This document shows, in pieces, positions 43,985-55,418 of a stretch of 64,000 bases of DNA. The position numbers were made by a program, and so were the translations under genes. Source of the DNA: Cycas panzhihuaensis (lineage: Eukaryota > Cycadophyta); assembly GCA_023213395.1 (NCBI GenBank), contig CM041465.1, positions 54,629,741-54,693,740 of the forward strand. Reading direction: 5' to 3'. The notes below the pieces were generated by a model. That model saw only the letters and a list, made by a program, of their open reading frames with translations, did not search any database and was not told the origin of the DNA. The stretch's first letter is position 1. Every line of letters begins with the position of its first letter.

Positions 43985-46657
43985 TAGATGCGCGTCTATG
44001 GGATAATCACCTAGCTGCCTAGGAATAGCGAGGATAATCAATGATGGTATCAGGGTACAGATGGAAACCTACAAGCAAGGCAAGTACCACGCAGGGTGCC
44101 CCGTGCACTGGAGCTCAAGTTTGGGACCTGCAGATGGTACCCAACTACCTAAAGGTGGTTCCTCACTTCAACTAGGAAGAGGGAAGGCAAGGAGGTAGCC
44201 TGGATAGATTCTGGAGGAGAGTCCTCTCACCCTTGGATGGCCGAAAGGGGAGGAAGAGAATCCTCAAAGGTTTCCCTATAGTAGAGGGAAATGAATAGGA
44301 ACAAGGTAGGCAAATAGGCTACGATTAAGACCTCCTCAGTTATTTGTCTAAGCGAAGGAAACTGAGGGAAGAGGAAGGGAGTGGGAATGATCAATCGATC
44401 CAAAGTTCCCCCCAAAGGAGCAACCAAGAGAAGAGAGGGTGCTAAGGTATGCATAAGTAAACCAAATTAAATATGATAAGATAAGAGAGCAAAGGCGAGG
44501 TTTACGAGCTAAAGGGAAAGGCTAAGGGGAAAACCTTCCTAAAATCCCTTTCCTAAAATAGGTATGGTATATGAGATATAATATACAAAATGCAAAAAAA
44601 ATAAAGAGAGTTGATTCCCTTTTTCTTTTATGTTATCTAATTACTATTATGCAAACCTTTTCAAAAGAAAGAGGGTGGAACGAAGCAGGAGCACATACTC
44701 AGGATGAGGGCGTGGTCGAAGTAGCAACGCTTCCACAAGATGTCCAAATCACTCCACGAAGTAATGACGAAGGGTCACAGCAGGGTGAAGCGTGCGGCTT
44801 CCTTACCTTCCCTAGAAAGTAATACTAAAGTGCCAAAAAAGAAAAGGAAAACAATAGTGGAAAATGAAATGCTATGATAAAATACAAGTAAATGCACTTA
44901 CCTGGGAGAGAGATGGGAGGAGTAGTTTCTCGTGTCTTTTGACCTACAAGTAAATGCAAAGATTCCTTTCCAGAGAAAGGAGATTAGCAACACAAGAATG
45001 AGTGCCAAAAATGCATATATACTCATATGCCAAAACTAAATCTCTATACATATATATTAGTACTCATAAATCACAAGGTTGCAGTAATAAACTATAGTTA
45101 AAAGTACCCAAATAGATGGTATATTAATAAGTGAGCCTCAGAGTGGCCCACCTCCCACAAAGGGCAACACTACCCTCCCTCAAGAAGCCACAGGGTAGCA
45201 AAGGTATGGCTGTATAGTTGGTTGAAAACAGGGACAACAAAAGTGTAAAAGAGCCCAAGGAAGTCCTCAAGGAGCCGGAGTGCTATAGGAAGAGTTTTCA
45301 GGGATTATACGTTGCCCGGATGAGAGAAATGGGCTTGTAAACTAGCATTGCAATAGGTGTAAATGTTGGTTTCAGTAGCTGGTTTCAGGGATAACACAGG
45401 GGCAAAGGGGAGGGTTTGGAGGGCAGAAGCCTCTTAGGGAGCGCAACGGTGGTACGGGATCCACCCAGCTCTATCCCAAACCCTATGGAGTCCTCTTTAG
45501 CCACTATCCTGGGCGTGAAACGTAGTAGAAGAGGCTCAAGCAGCAGAGAAAAATCCAAGAGAAAGCAAGGAACAAACCCTTGAAACAAAGAAGAGAAACT
45601 AGTGATAAACACATACAAATTTGGGCATAAACTAAGTAAAGAAATGACTTTAAATTAATAAATACCTCCAGAGAAAGTGGGAGACATTTGCCTCTGTAAA
45701 AGCCTATTGAGAAGAGGCTGAAAAACCTGAGAAAAGGCTAAAGTACAGCAGGTATGGATCCCCTACTAAGATGGCTAAGGGAAATCCTATTTTTGGGACC
45801 ACCTGATGACTGCTTGGGTAAGGAGACCCTAAAAACTCCTCAAGGAGGCCCTCCCTAAGGTGTGCAATGAGATGTGAGGATGCCACAGCGAAGCCTAAGG
45901 AGAGTTGGGTGCTAAAGAGCGGTTGCAGGTCTTGGAAATGCAGTAGAGCAATAGAAGAGAGCAGACAGCAGAGCGTTTTCCCTTTGTAATCCTTCCAAAG
46001 AGAGCCAGAAGATCCTAAAAATGAGTTGAGATAGGCTTAAATACTCAGCCCCAACCCTAATCAAGCGATTAAGGCTTGGCTGGCACTGACGTAGGTCGAA
46101 GGACACGTGGCAATTCTATAATAAATGCGAGAATTGCCATGACAGTTTTAAAAAATAAATGATAATAGTCGCCTTGTATAAACTTCAGCGATGCGTGAAA
46201 TTTACCCGCAGTGCGAGACGAAAGATAAAACTAGCCTAAGCGACGGCCGAGGTTACGAGCCAGTGTACTAAGAGAGGTCGGCGGTAGGGCCACCGCCTGC
46301 AGGTAAACAATGGATAAGGAGCCACAAGAAAGGCAATCATAGAACTTGAGGATGCAACGAGGAGACCAAATGGCAATAAATCAACATATGAGTGATCATC
46401 ACATAAATCAAGTGAGTCTTAAGGGGAGTAGGGCAGATTGTGGGAAGTGACGCAGCCACCGGGGTGCCACACTTGCTGGGAGTGTGCCCCTGCTATAGTT
46501 GTCATAGGCTAAAGAGGTGCAGATGGTGCAAACCATCTATGAAAAACATGTAGCATGCAAGTAAATACTCCTCACAAAAAGCAATAATAAGGTGAGAAAC
46601 ATACTTGTACTTACCTGAGTTGACCTCTCTATATCCATTCCCGGAAGCTGGGAAACA
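43985..46657 (-). mobile_element. Tat-5: solo LTR
   Basis: The 2,673-bp LTR on the minus strand starts TGTTTCCCAGCTTCCGGG and ends GCGCATCTA. Both sides are Tat-3 3' UTR. The presumed 5-bp TSDs are GTGGC (43980-43984) and ACAGC (46658-46662), which differ by three transitions. No internal element sequence remains, as expected after recombination between two LTRs. The short frames in it are not genes. Confidence 0.8.
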
Positions 46658-47253
46658 ACAGCTTAGGGTGGCTTTACTATATTTACAGTTCCTCCTATGG
46701 CATCTTTCATTTCCCTCCCACGGGAAACCTTTCTTCTTAGTTGGACATGTGGGTTTCCATAACTCTCGAGCTTGTAAATGTACCCCAACTAGGACCACAT
46801 GCTTGAGTTGTCATACTCCTCCTTCACTGACACTTCCTTTGCATATCCGTTATGCTCCTTCGATGGACATGCATGACTCTCCATCTCTTAGCCTCATACG
46901 TACTTATCACCTACACTCATGGTGGTTGTGTGTGCCCGCTACGAGTGTGGTCCTGCATGAAAGGATGTGTAGGCATCACCTAAGTGATCTAATAATAAAA
47001 ACCATATAACAATCAATTAAAATCATCTTGATGTATAGCCCCCTGTGCACTCGTGCACCCATGTCTACATATATATAAACATATAAACAAATAAACAACA
47101 AATGCAACATCACCAAATCATTATAACACCATTATCATGAATCAAATGGGGTGCCAATGGGCCCTTGTCTATGTACACAATGAATCACATAATACAAAAT
47201 AGTATAGTACATCATCCTTAGGAAGCTAGAATCCTTGAAGGGAGGAGTACAAT
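46658..47253 (+). other. Tat-3 3' UTR, second part
   Basis: The stretch is homologous to Tat-4 31905-32345: CCTCCCACGGGAAACC, CCTTTGCATATC, CCTACACTCATGG, ATGGGGTGCCAATGG. No gene. It ends at ACAAT (47249-47253), the left TSD of the composite insert. Confidence 0.75.
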
Positions 47254-48999
47254 TATAACGAACCATTACACCAAAACCCAGAGGTGTTAGTGAAGAAGAT
47301 GAAGTTCCAAAGAACATTCATTAACATAAGATTACAAAATACATCATGATAATCTCCTTATACATTACATACATATATATGGGGCTATTAAGGCTACCCA
47401 TCTCTTTGACTCATGCATGTGGGATAAATACAATAAGACTAACCTCATATGGTGGAGGATCATAACATGCCCACCCCCCTAAAAATTCTTCACCCTCGAA
47501 GCATCCTAATTTAATGACCATCTCTTGCTATTATTCTTCAATCGATAGCTCTTACAAATGTTGGTAGAAAAGATGTGTATGGAATAGGGATCTATCCATC
47601 CCAAGTTGATCTTGATACACCCTGAATATCCTCTAATATACTCTAGATATCTGTAATGTTGAAACCATAAGCTTGAATATTGATCTTGCCTGGTGTTTGT
47701 AGTAGATGAATGCCTTGCTTGATAAGTTTTGTTGCATTGGGCTTCTTGATAATATGGATGCCGATATGGTTCCATTTTAGTTTGCCTTTTAACTATTTGT
47801 GATGCCTTTTGTTCCTTATCCTTAGATGCCACTGGTGGTATGGGGTGGCAAATAACTTCTGTTACTTGCTCTTTAATTTGTCCTTCCATTATTGGTGATG
47901 TCTTTTCTTCGTTGTCCTTGGGTACAACTAGTGATGTAGGATGGAAAACAACTTATGTTACCTGCTCTTGACATTCCTCTTCTTTCTCATAATCTTCCTT
48001 TTGTTCTTGACTTTATGGAGTCGGGAGAATTCCTTGTCCCACACTACCATTATAGTTCTCAAGTATTTGTCGTGCTTCTTGTTTATTTTGTTCAAGACTT
48101 TGCATCTCTTTCCACCACGAATCATTATATTTCTTACTGATAGCTAGTTCTAGAAAATAAAATGTATTAAGGAGATGATTTGGGTCATACCACTCTTTAA
48201 ACAAAAGATAAGGCTCTCCTTGTAGATATAATGAGGCTACTATAGTCATCTCCTCATTACACATGTAGTTTTCATCAAGTGATTTTAAATATACATCCAT
48301 ATCTTTAACCCAATCTTTTACAGAAAGAGTCCCATTCACATTAAAGATGCGTGGTATGAGCCTTTTTGTAGCCATGATATTGTGGATATAGGAGAGATTA
48401 TGGGTATCTATAGCCTATTATCCCATAATTTTGATACAAAATTATATATTGGGCCTCATAAGCAATGGTTTTGAGACCACGGTCTGTAGCAAAAGTTATG
48501 ACTCCTTGAAGTTGAGGTTGCAGATCTGTCCCAGAATTATGGTGACGGAAAAAAAAATGCAGGCTGAAATTAATTTTGCTGCAATTTTTACACTTCCACC
48601 CTGAAAATCTGTAGTGCAACCACTCAAAATTTACATAATGAGCTATTTCGTCTTAATTTCGCTATTACTTCTTAGAATTTTCAACGTTTATTCTCTTGAA
48701 GATTCTTTCAAACCCTTAATGGCACCTCAAAGATCGTCACTTTGATACCAATTATAACGAACCTATTCCTGTTACCATTCAACATAGAGAAATAGAAATA
48801 GAAAATGATAGACAAAAGATAAAGAAGAAGATGAAGTTCCAAAGAACATTCATTAACATAAGATTACAAAATATATCATGATAATCTCCTTATACAATAT
48901 ATACATATATATGGGGCTATTAAGGCTACCCATCTCTTTGACTCATGCATGTGGGATAAATACAATAAGAGTAACCTCATATGGTGGAGGATCATAACA
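47254..48999 (-). mobile_element. Gag-only (TR-GAG-like) element
   Basis: 5' LTR 48999-48752 starts TGTTATGATCCTCC and ends GGTTCGTTATAA. The primer site TGGTATCAAAG is at 48750-48740 and the polypurine tract AGGGGGGTGGGCA at 47480-47468. The 3' LTR is 47467-47254. The first 176 bp of the two LTRs match closely (48824-48999 and 47292-47467). After that the 3' LTR carries the U5 sequence of the neighbouring TRIM. Only a gag frame lies inside, so the element depends on enzymes from others. Confidence 0.7.
47506..48375 (-). pseudogene. Gag-like protein of the gag-only element
   Basis: The single frame of 290 codons starts MATKRLIPRIFNVNGTLSVK. DWVKDMDVYLKSLDENY, IVASLYLQGEPYLLFKEWYDP and a Gln/Glu-rich repeat (QEQVT...VVFHPT; KEQVTEVICHP) follow. 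The N-terminal part resembles retrotransposon gag. Two TAA codons (one at 48013-48015) probably come from CAA. No protease, RT or integrase is present. Confidence 0.6.
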
Positions 49000-49324
49000 T
49001 GCGGTAATGGTCTACTTGGTGGGGGACCCTCTTCACTACATCTCGAGGTTTTGGTATAATGGTTCGTTACAAGTGGTATCAGAGCAAAGACCTAGGTTCA
49101 AATCCTATGGGGGCAACACTGCTTATGGGGGCGGTGGGGTGATGTGCCAAATGTCACCGATGCGCAAAATGTCATCGTAGCCAGGGCCTATGGGGCGTAT
49201 GAATGCCGGTGAAAGCGGGGCTAGGTAGGGCTAGCCTATTTGAACCGGGGAGGAGGTAATGGTCTACTTGGTGAGGGGCCCTCTTCACTAACATCTTGAG
49301 GTTTTGGTGTAATGGTTTATTACA
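49000..49324 (+). mobile_element. TRIM-like miniature LTR element (325 bp)
   Basis: Terminal repeats of 73 bp: 49000-49072 (TGCGGTAATGGTCTACTTGG ... GGTTCGTTACA) and 49252-49324 (GGAGGTAATGG ... GGTTTATTACA). The primer site TGGTATCAGAGC follows the first at 49075-49086, and GGGGAG precedes the second. The interior has no coding capacity. Shortly after the primer site GGTTCAAATCC matches an RNA polymerase III box B. Confidence 0.75.
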
Positions 49325-50002
49325 ACAATCATATCTTAATATATGGTAACTCCTTCGAGGTCAAATGCTTCCCTAATCAAAACGAATCATGCATCCTACT
49401 CCTTGTGTCCCTGCTATTAGGGGGTATCATCTCCTAGTCGGCGTGACCCCTCCCTAGGAGACCACATGCCTCCTAGGCTCCTTCTTTGTCATTGTGAGCT
49501 CCCTGCCTTACTTCCCTTATCTTGAGGCCTCCTCAGGGTCATCACTATCATGTGAGTCTCTGTGGTGACCTCGCAGCCATCTACTCCACCAATTGATCAT
49601 ATCATGTCTAGATACGATTCCTCTACCCCTCCACTCCTTAGAGCCTCTCCTCTAGCATGACTATCCTAATGCGAATCTCTGCATCACCATCTACTACTCC
49701 TCCTCCTTGAGCCCCTAGTATTTGGACTTGACCTCATAAGATGTCTCTCTCTATGACTGCCTGGTCCCTCTCTAGACTGATCCCATCCAGCTTCCCCTAT
49801 AGCTGTCTAGCCCTCGCCTGGTATGCCTAGGATTCTATTGCCCACATATCCCTGGCTCTAATCAATGGGACAAATTCTACTGTATGTTCCCCTACTGATT
49901 GAGGCTCCTCTCCAACTTAGATGGGAGGTTGTCCCTCCATGTAGATTTGGGGGAAAATATCTTAGACTACTACCTCCACCAACCTTGCCATCTGTATTAC
50001 TC

Positions 50003-50128
50003 CTACCAAATCGCACATATCATATATTAGTCTACATATACACATATATCAAGACCTCAAAACTAAACTAAAGCAAGCTATTTAAGCACTTAGTGGACGA
50101 AAGACATTAGGAAAGGGTAGTGTCTCAC
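50003..50128 (-). other. Intron 2 of the Tat-3 antisense gene, phase 1
   Basis: GGAG|GTGAGA to TTTGGTAG|GAGTAATA, 126 bp. The phase and position match Tat-2 and Tat-4. Confidence 0.72.
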
Positions 50129-51362
50129 CTCCTGGGATGGTTGACTCCTCGACTCGGACCCCCATGGGACCTCCCTCGACTGCTGGACCAACCTCCTTAG
50201 CCTTTAATACCACCTCTCCTACCTCCTAACCTATTGGGACCTCTCCCACATCCTCTCCTCTATTCACTACATTTATGGCTACCTCTGTTGCTGCCACCAT
50301 CGCTTCCACTACTGCTAGGGCCCTACCTACTCCTCTCGCCCTCGGGGGTGGTGGCCTGGCTCCTCTTGTAGCTCTGGATGGCCCTGCCTCTCCTCCTATA
50401 GCTCTGGTTGGACTTACCTCTCCTTTGGCAACTCCTGAGGGACCTTCCTCTCTACCTACAACACCTAATGGCCCTGCCCCATCACCTCCATCATCATCTC
50501 CACCCTCTCTAGGACTACCTCCTAACCCTCCTACCTTATTGTCACTATCCCAATGCACTCCTCTATATAGGTCTGCTAGAGTGAGGAGATCCAGTGACGT
50601 TGCCTCCATTGATCGCCTGATGTGGACCTGGTCCTCGGTCCTCCTAAACTGATTCTTCCATCTGTGTACCATGGGTGCTTGGGCTGAGATGAGATAAGGC
50701 CCTCTTGGTGGTGTGACTACCTCGAAATGATAAAAAAATTAGCATTGTAGTAGTGTGTAGTATGAAAATCCTCCTTTCTCTAGCACCCTGATAGCATCTA
50801 ATTGTGCGACCATGTTCACTGCTATCAAGGCAGCCTAATCCAACCTCTCACCTGCCTCACATCTCTTGACAGTGTCCATCCACCTGCTTGGTATATCCTT
50901 GCAATTCTATTTCTGAGAGATCTAAAATAGAATGGCCAACGTGATAAGCTTCCTCACCTAAGGAATTTGTGACATCACCATAGTCTGTACTGACACCCCT
51001 CATTGGTCCCACCTTCCCTAGCCTGTGAAATATATGGTCACCTCTGTGTGAGCAACATCTGTTCTAGGTAATATACCTAGTGATGTTGGCACTCCTACCG
51101 CTAGAACTCCTACGATCCTCCTAATGTCTCCTGGTGTGATAGTGATATCCCTCACTTGGGGAAGGTGGAAGAAATGTCATATGTGGTCCCAATGGGAGAC
51201 TATGTCTACTAGGAGATGCTAATCTAATATATACTATAGTGTCCTAATGATCTTTAACAGCCTGCAGTGTCCCAACATCTGCCTGTCACCTTGCGACATC
51301 ATCTTGATGAAGCTCATCATGGTGACCTTGATGTTCTTACAGTTGTCTATCGCAATAACTGC

Positions 51363-51851
51363 CTACAAAACCACCTAATATTTAGTCCAGATACCCCTCA
51401 TGCTATGTCTAGCTACCCTTAAGATGCCTTTCATTTTGCTTGGACGAGTTAAGCACCCTTTCAGGCCCTTTTTCCTTCTTTTTTCTAGTTCTATACCTCT
51501 ACCCTACGTCAAACTCTGTAGTATCATAGAGTTTAACATGGGCCTTACTGATATTTCAACATTCCCTCAGCGGCCCCGTGACAAACTCTATGGCACCGTG
51601 ATCTTTGCTGCGGGGCCCTCATTTTCCCCTATAAAAGGGAGGAGATACCTAAAAAATCCTAAATTTGTACCTAAGTGGGCCAAGACTGGGCCCACTAGGA
51701 CCAAGGCTACATAATACCCTAGTCCTCCCCCTCTCTAGACCCTAATCGGGCTCCAAAGGGTCCCAAATTACCCTTAAGGAGCCAAAAACTAACTAAAAAA
51801 ACCATTAAATATAATTGATGAAATGGAATTGGTAGGGGGCAATTCACTCAC
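51363..51851 (-). other. Intron 1 of the Tat-3 antisense gene, phase 0
   Basis: GACCCA|GTGAGT to TTTTGTAG|GCAGTTA, 489 bp. It contains the same GGCACCGTG and AAACTCTATGG-type motif cluster (51560-51615) that is found in Tat-2 intron 1 and in the LTRs. Confidence 0.72.
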
Positions 51852-52032
51852 TGGGTCTAGCTTAGCCACTGTCATCTCATCGCCCCAATCATATCAGCTA
51901 TCTCTATTCCCAGATCCAATAATCAGATCTCCCATTGCATGCTTCTGAAGTTAGGTGGTACTGTACTATATAAAGGAAGGGCTCCAGATTAATCACAAGC
52001 TCATAAAAATGAACTTTGTTTTTACCTTCCTT

Positions 52033-52042
52033 CCTTTATATA
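52033..52042 (-). promoter_or_regulatory. TATA box of the Tat-3 antisense gene
   Basis: On the minus strand GCGTATATAAAGGAAGG is followed by AAAGTTCATTTTTATGAG, parallel to Tat-2 (CTATATAAGG ... GATTCATTTTCAT). Confidence 0.7.
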
Positions 52043-52604
52043 CGCGAAGGCCTCAAGGGGCACCTCCTCCTTTCTTTTTACCACGACAACCCTCATGACT
52101 GTCTCTTTACCCTCATTACCTTTGCCTTCTAGGTCCATCCCCCGTTCCACCTTTGTGGCCTCTATTTTAAGCCTCTTTGGTGCATTAATGATGACCCCTT
52201 TAGTCTCTCGTAGATCCCTTTTGTCGTGATTTTTGCACTAGTCTAAACATACTCATATTTATACTCCTTTGGCTCAGTTTGCCACCCTGGATCCATTTTT
52301 GTTGCCTGTTCGAGCCTTTGGGGATCCCAAAGGAAGTGCATCCCTTATTCTGGACCTCACCTTGGTAACCTTTAGGGCACTAAAGGGGCTTTTTCTGCTA
52401 CCATTTCCTTCCTTTCAATCGGGTCGATCCCCTTGCCCTTGGGTAGCCTCTTTTTAGGACTCTCCTATCCTTCATGATCCTTACCCATAGCCTTTTGAAT
52501 GCTTCATAGTCCTATCATTATCTATTATTCCTTCTCTTTACTCATCGACCCTATTGTTGCTATTCTTCCCCCTATTATTTAAGAGAAACTCTTATCTTCT
52601 CACT

Positions 52605-53027
52605 ATGACATTGCTTATCTTTACCGATAGAGGAATTCATGGCAATTCGGGCCCTTCTATTGTCACATGGATCCTTTGTGACCCCTCCAGGTATGACTAT
52701 ATGCATTCTAGAGCCTTCCTCCCTTAGGCCACTGATAACGAAGCTAAATACATAGCCATTATTGAAGCCCTTATTGATGCACTTCATTTCCACCACAATC
52801 CCATCGTCCTGCTCTGTGACTCTTAGGTCATCGTGTTGCATCTTACCTAGGTTTACCAGGTGCATTGCCTACTCTTGAGAGCCCTCACCTGGACCACTAC
52901 ATCCTTCTTGTCTTATTTCTCTTCTGTAGACATCCAACACATTCCTCGAGACCAAAATGTTGAGGTGAATGACCTCATCTATCTCATCCTCAAGCATCGT
53001 CTCCCTCTCCTAGATGATCCCCCTTGA
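52605..53027 (+). pseudogene. Archaeal-type RNase H of Tat-3
   Basis: The 423-bp frame starts MTLLIFTDRGIHGNSGPS. The first Asp is kept, the Glu is in ATDNEAKY, the Asp is in LLCDS, and the last Asp is in NVEVNDLIYL. It ends LLDDPP before TGA at 53025-53027. In-frame TAG codons follow FLP, CDS and HLT. The length is identical to the other three copies. Confidence 0.85.
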
Positions 53028-53522
53028 GGAACCTATCGGGTGGCCCACGCACCCTGGTTCTGGGTTCATCCCATCCTCCATCTTGCAATCCATTTGTACC
53101 TCTAAAAGTTGGCTGCTAACGAGATTAAACTATGGTGACCATTAGGTTTATTCTCTTTGCTCTATCCTCTGTACCACCCTCGGTACAAAGTTCCCTATCA
53201 TTCTGACTTTTATATGTACATAACTTTCATTCATAGCATTTAGTCAACCATGTTCATGACTGTCACCACCAGTCATCTTGCATATATGCGATGAGGGCAT
53301 CCCCCTCATTTGCCTCCTCTCTCTTTAGACTTTAGGGCAATGCATAGGTGGCCTCTATGCCATCCCACTTTTCTCCCTGTCCACATGTTTTACCATGACA
53401 CTTGTTGCCACCCTTGCATGATGACACCACTATATTTGATGCACATTACTAACCTTTGTGTTTCCAGTATTCACCATCGCATTACGCTTCCAAGCATCGA
53501 GGCTCTACTACCAAGGGGACAG
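53028..53522 (+). other. Tat-3 region between aRNH and 3' LTR
   Basis: No gene. The sequence parallels Tat-2 3115-3466 in reverse and ends with the polypurine tract CCAAGGGGACAG (53511-53522). Confidence 0.65.
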
Positions 53523-55363
53523 TGTTTCCTAGCTACCAGGAATGGATACAGGTGACTTGACTTAGGTAAGTCATGTATACTTCTATCTTCCTTTTCATCA
53601 ACTTCAGAGATGGTTGATTGAGGTTTATCATGCATATTACATCCTGATTGATTGACTATATGATCACTGTACATTGCTTGCCTGTTCATATTGTATTTTG
53701 ACACTTTCAGCCTATGACAACTAGGGATACACATCCCGTGGTACTCCAAAACCATTTGTCAGGTCTCCTTAACGTCCCCATGGACTTCTGGCTTGCATAG
53801 CCCATTGCATATCATTTATTGGGGCAACATAACCCTTACCACCTCACCTAGGCCTAGTTGTCACCTTGTTGGTGTCATTCATCTCTTTTTGGATTCCTTG
53901 ACCATTATTTCCTGCCTACTCTAGTCCCTCTAGGTTCCATGACCCCTCCTTGCCACCTTGGCACTGCAACATGCTCCCTTAGGGTCTAGGATTCCCCCCT
54001 TTTAGGAGCCTTCGGGCTCCCTTTTTTCCTTTTTACCTTAGTTTTGGCCACACAGGTGTAAACTCTGCGGTACCACTGCAAACTTTGTGATACCATAAAG
54101 TTTGCCATGAGATGATTGTCCATAACTTTTTTTTTATCTGGCCATGGTAATCTCATATTAAATGTGAGATTGCCACATGGCAGTGAGTTAATTCCCACCA
54201 AGGGTGAACCCTAATCACTTGCTAAGGTAGGGTTGGGTTTAAAAACCTAAAATTGACTTTATTTCTTACTCTTTTGTTACTTAATTTTCTCTCATCTCCT
54301 CTTAACAAATTATGAAATAGGGTTCAACTTAGTTGTACTCACTCCACCTTCTAGCCACCAGCTCCTATAGCTTCAAAAACACAGATTACAGGTCTGTAAT
54401 AGTGTTGGTTGAGGTAGAGTCATACTTCAAACATCCTACCAAGCTCCAAGCTCCACCTTTCTCATAGGTTTTACTCCTCTTTCACTGTACTATAGGGGTT
54501 TTCCAATAACCCCCTAAGGGAACTCCCCTTCTCATACAGTTTGCCTAGTAGATCTACCACAAATCTACACTTACTAGGTACTTTTAGATTTATTTTTGCT
54601 TGTTCCTTCCATAGCATAGATATTCTTCTACTACTCTCTTCATATGAGAAGTTCTTTTTTCCTTATTTTCTATTGTATTGGGAGGCAATCCCTGCTTCTT
54701 GATTTCTTGTATACTTCCTCCCCTAAGTTCTTTTTGGGTCTTCTTAAGGAGGTAGTAGGAAAACAGGTTCACAGGAGAGTGAAAGGAGTCTTAGGTAGGG
54801 TTTCGCACTCACATGCCTTCTCCTCAATGGCAGCCCCCTTCTCTCCTTCCCTTTTCCTCCTCCATACCTTCCTTGTTTACCTAGGATACTATTAGGGTGG
54901 AAAATTCTATTGATTGTAGCATAGGCAACCCTTTGCTATGCCTTCAACTAGCCACTAAGGATCATATATAGCCTAGTGTCTAGCCCTACTTTATGTTTTT
55001 TCAGCTTTGGGGCTTGCTCTTGCATAAACTTAGAAAAGTTACAGTTGCAACTTTTGTGACATTTATAATTTTTATAGCTTTCTTGTTACTATTTCCTTTA
55101 CTTGTAAAAACCTGTCTTGCACCTATTATTGAGTAGTCTTGGTCTTCTTAGTTATTAGCTTGGGTGCTTGGGAAATGTGTGGAGCATTTAGTTGGGAGGG
55201 ATAGCCATTCCAAGGCTATCCGTTTTCTTCCCCTTTTACCCCCTCTTTCCCAGATTACTTATTGGTTTTACATGTAAAGTATAAACAATACTAACATTGC
55301 ACATTTGTTACTTGGTAGATATCTATTAAGCATTTTTTCTTTTGCTCCTTTTTCCTTAAAAAG

Positions 55364-55418
<55 letters not shown>

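Larger units (their letters stand above)
47254..49324. mobile_element. Composite insertion of two small LTR elements, head to head
   Basis: The 2,071-bp insert is flanked by ACAAT on both sides (47249-47253, 49325-49329), so it behaves as one insertion. Its outer ends are inverted repeats of about 43 bp: left TATAACGAACCATTACACC, right reverse complement TGTAATAAACCATTACACC. The left part is a gag-only element on the minus strand; the right part is a 325-bp TRIM on the plus strand. The two LTR starts meet at 48999/49000 as ATAACA|TGCGG. Confidence 0.75.
49430..51875 (-). pseudogene. Antisense spliced PMD-like gene of Tat-3
   Basis: Exon 1 (51875-51852) encodes MTVAKLDP. Exon 2 starts at 51362 with AVIAIDNCKN, and the PMD-like block follows: LLVDIVSHWDH, FFHLPQVRDITITPGDI (about 51230-51110). 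Further on MVHRWKNQFRRTEDQVHIRRS, TSLDLLTLAD and an acidic Gly-rich stretch match Tat-2. Exon 3 starts at 50002 with GVIQMARLVE and ends near SLGGMWSP. Stops occur at Gln and Arg positions. It is full-length compared with Tat-2, and in this copy the start of exon 2 stays in frame with PMD, which shows the intended reading. Confidence 0.75.

Noticed and set aside
43985-46657. Host gene fragments in small frames on both strands
   Set aside because: The whole interval aligns with Tat LTRs from start to end. The frames are short and not shared between copies.
49087-49110. tRNA gene from the box B-like GGTTCAAATCC
   Set aside because: No acceptor stem, anticodon arm or box A at proper spacing. 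It is next to a retrotransposon primer site.
48400-49330. Terminal inverted repeats indicating a DNA transposon
   Set aside because: The inverted ends are U5 portions of LTRs. Primer sites, polypurine tracts and a gag frame show retroelements, and no transposase is present.
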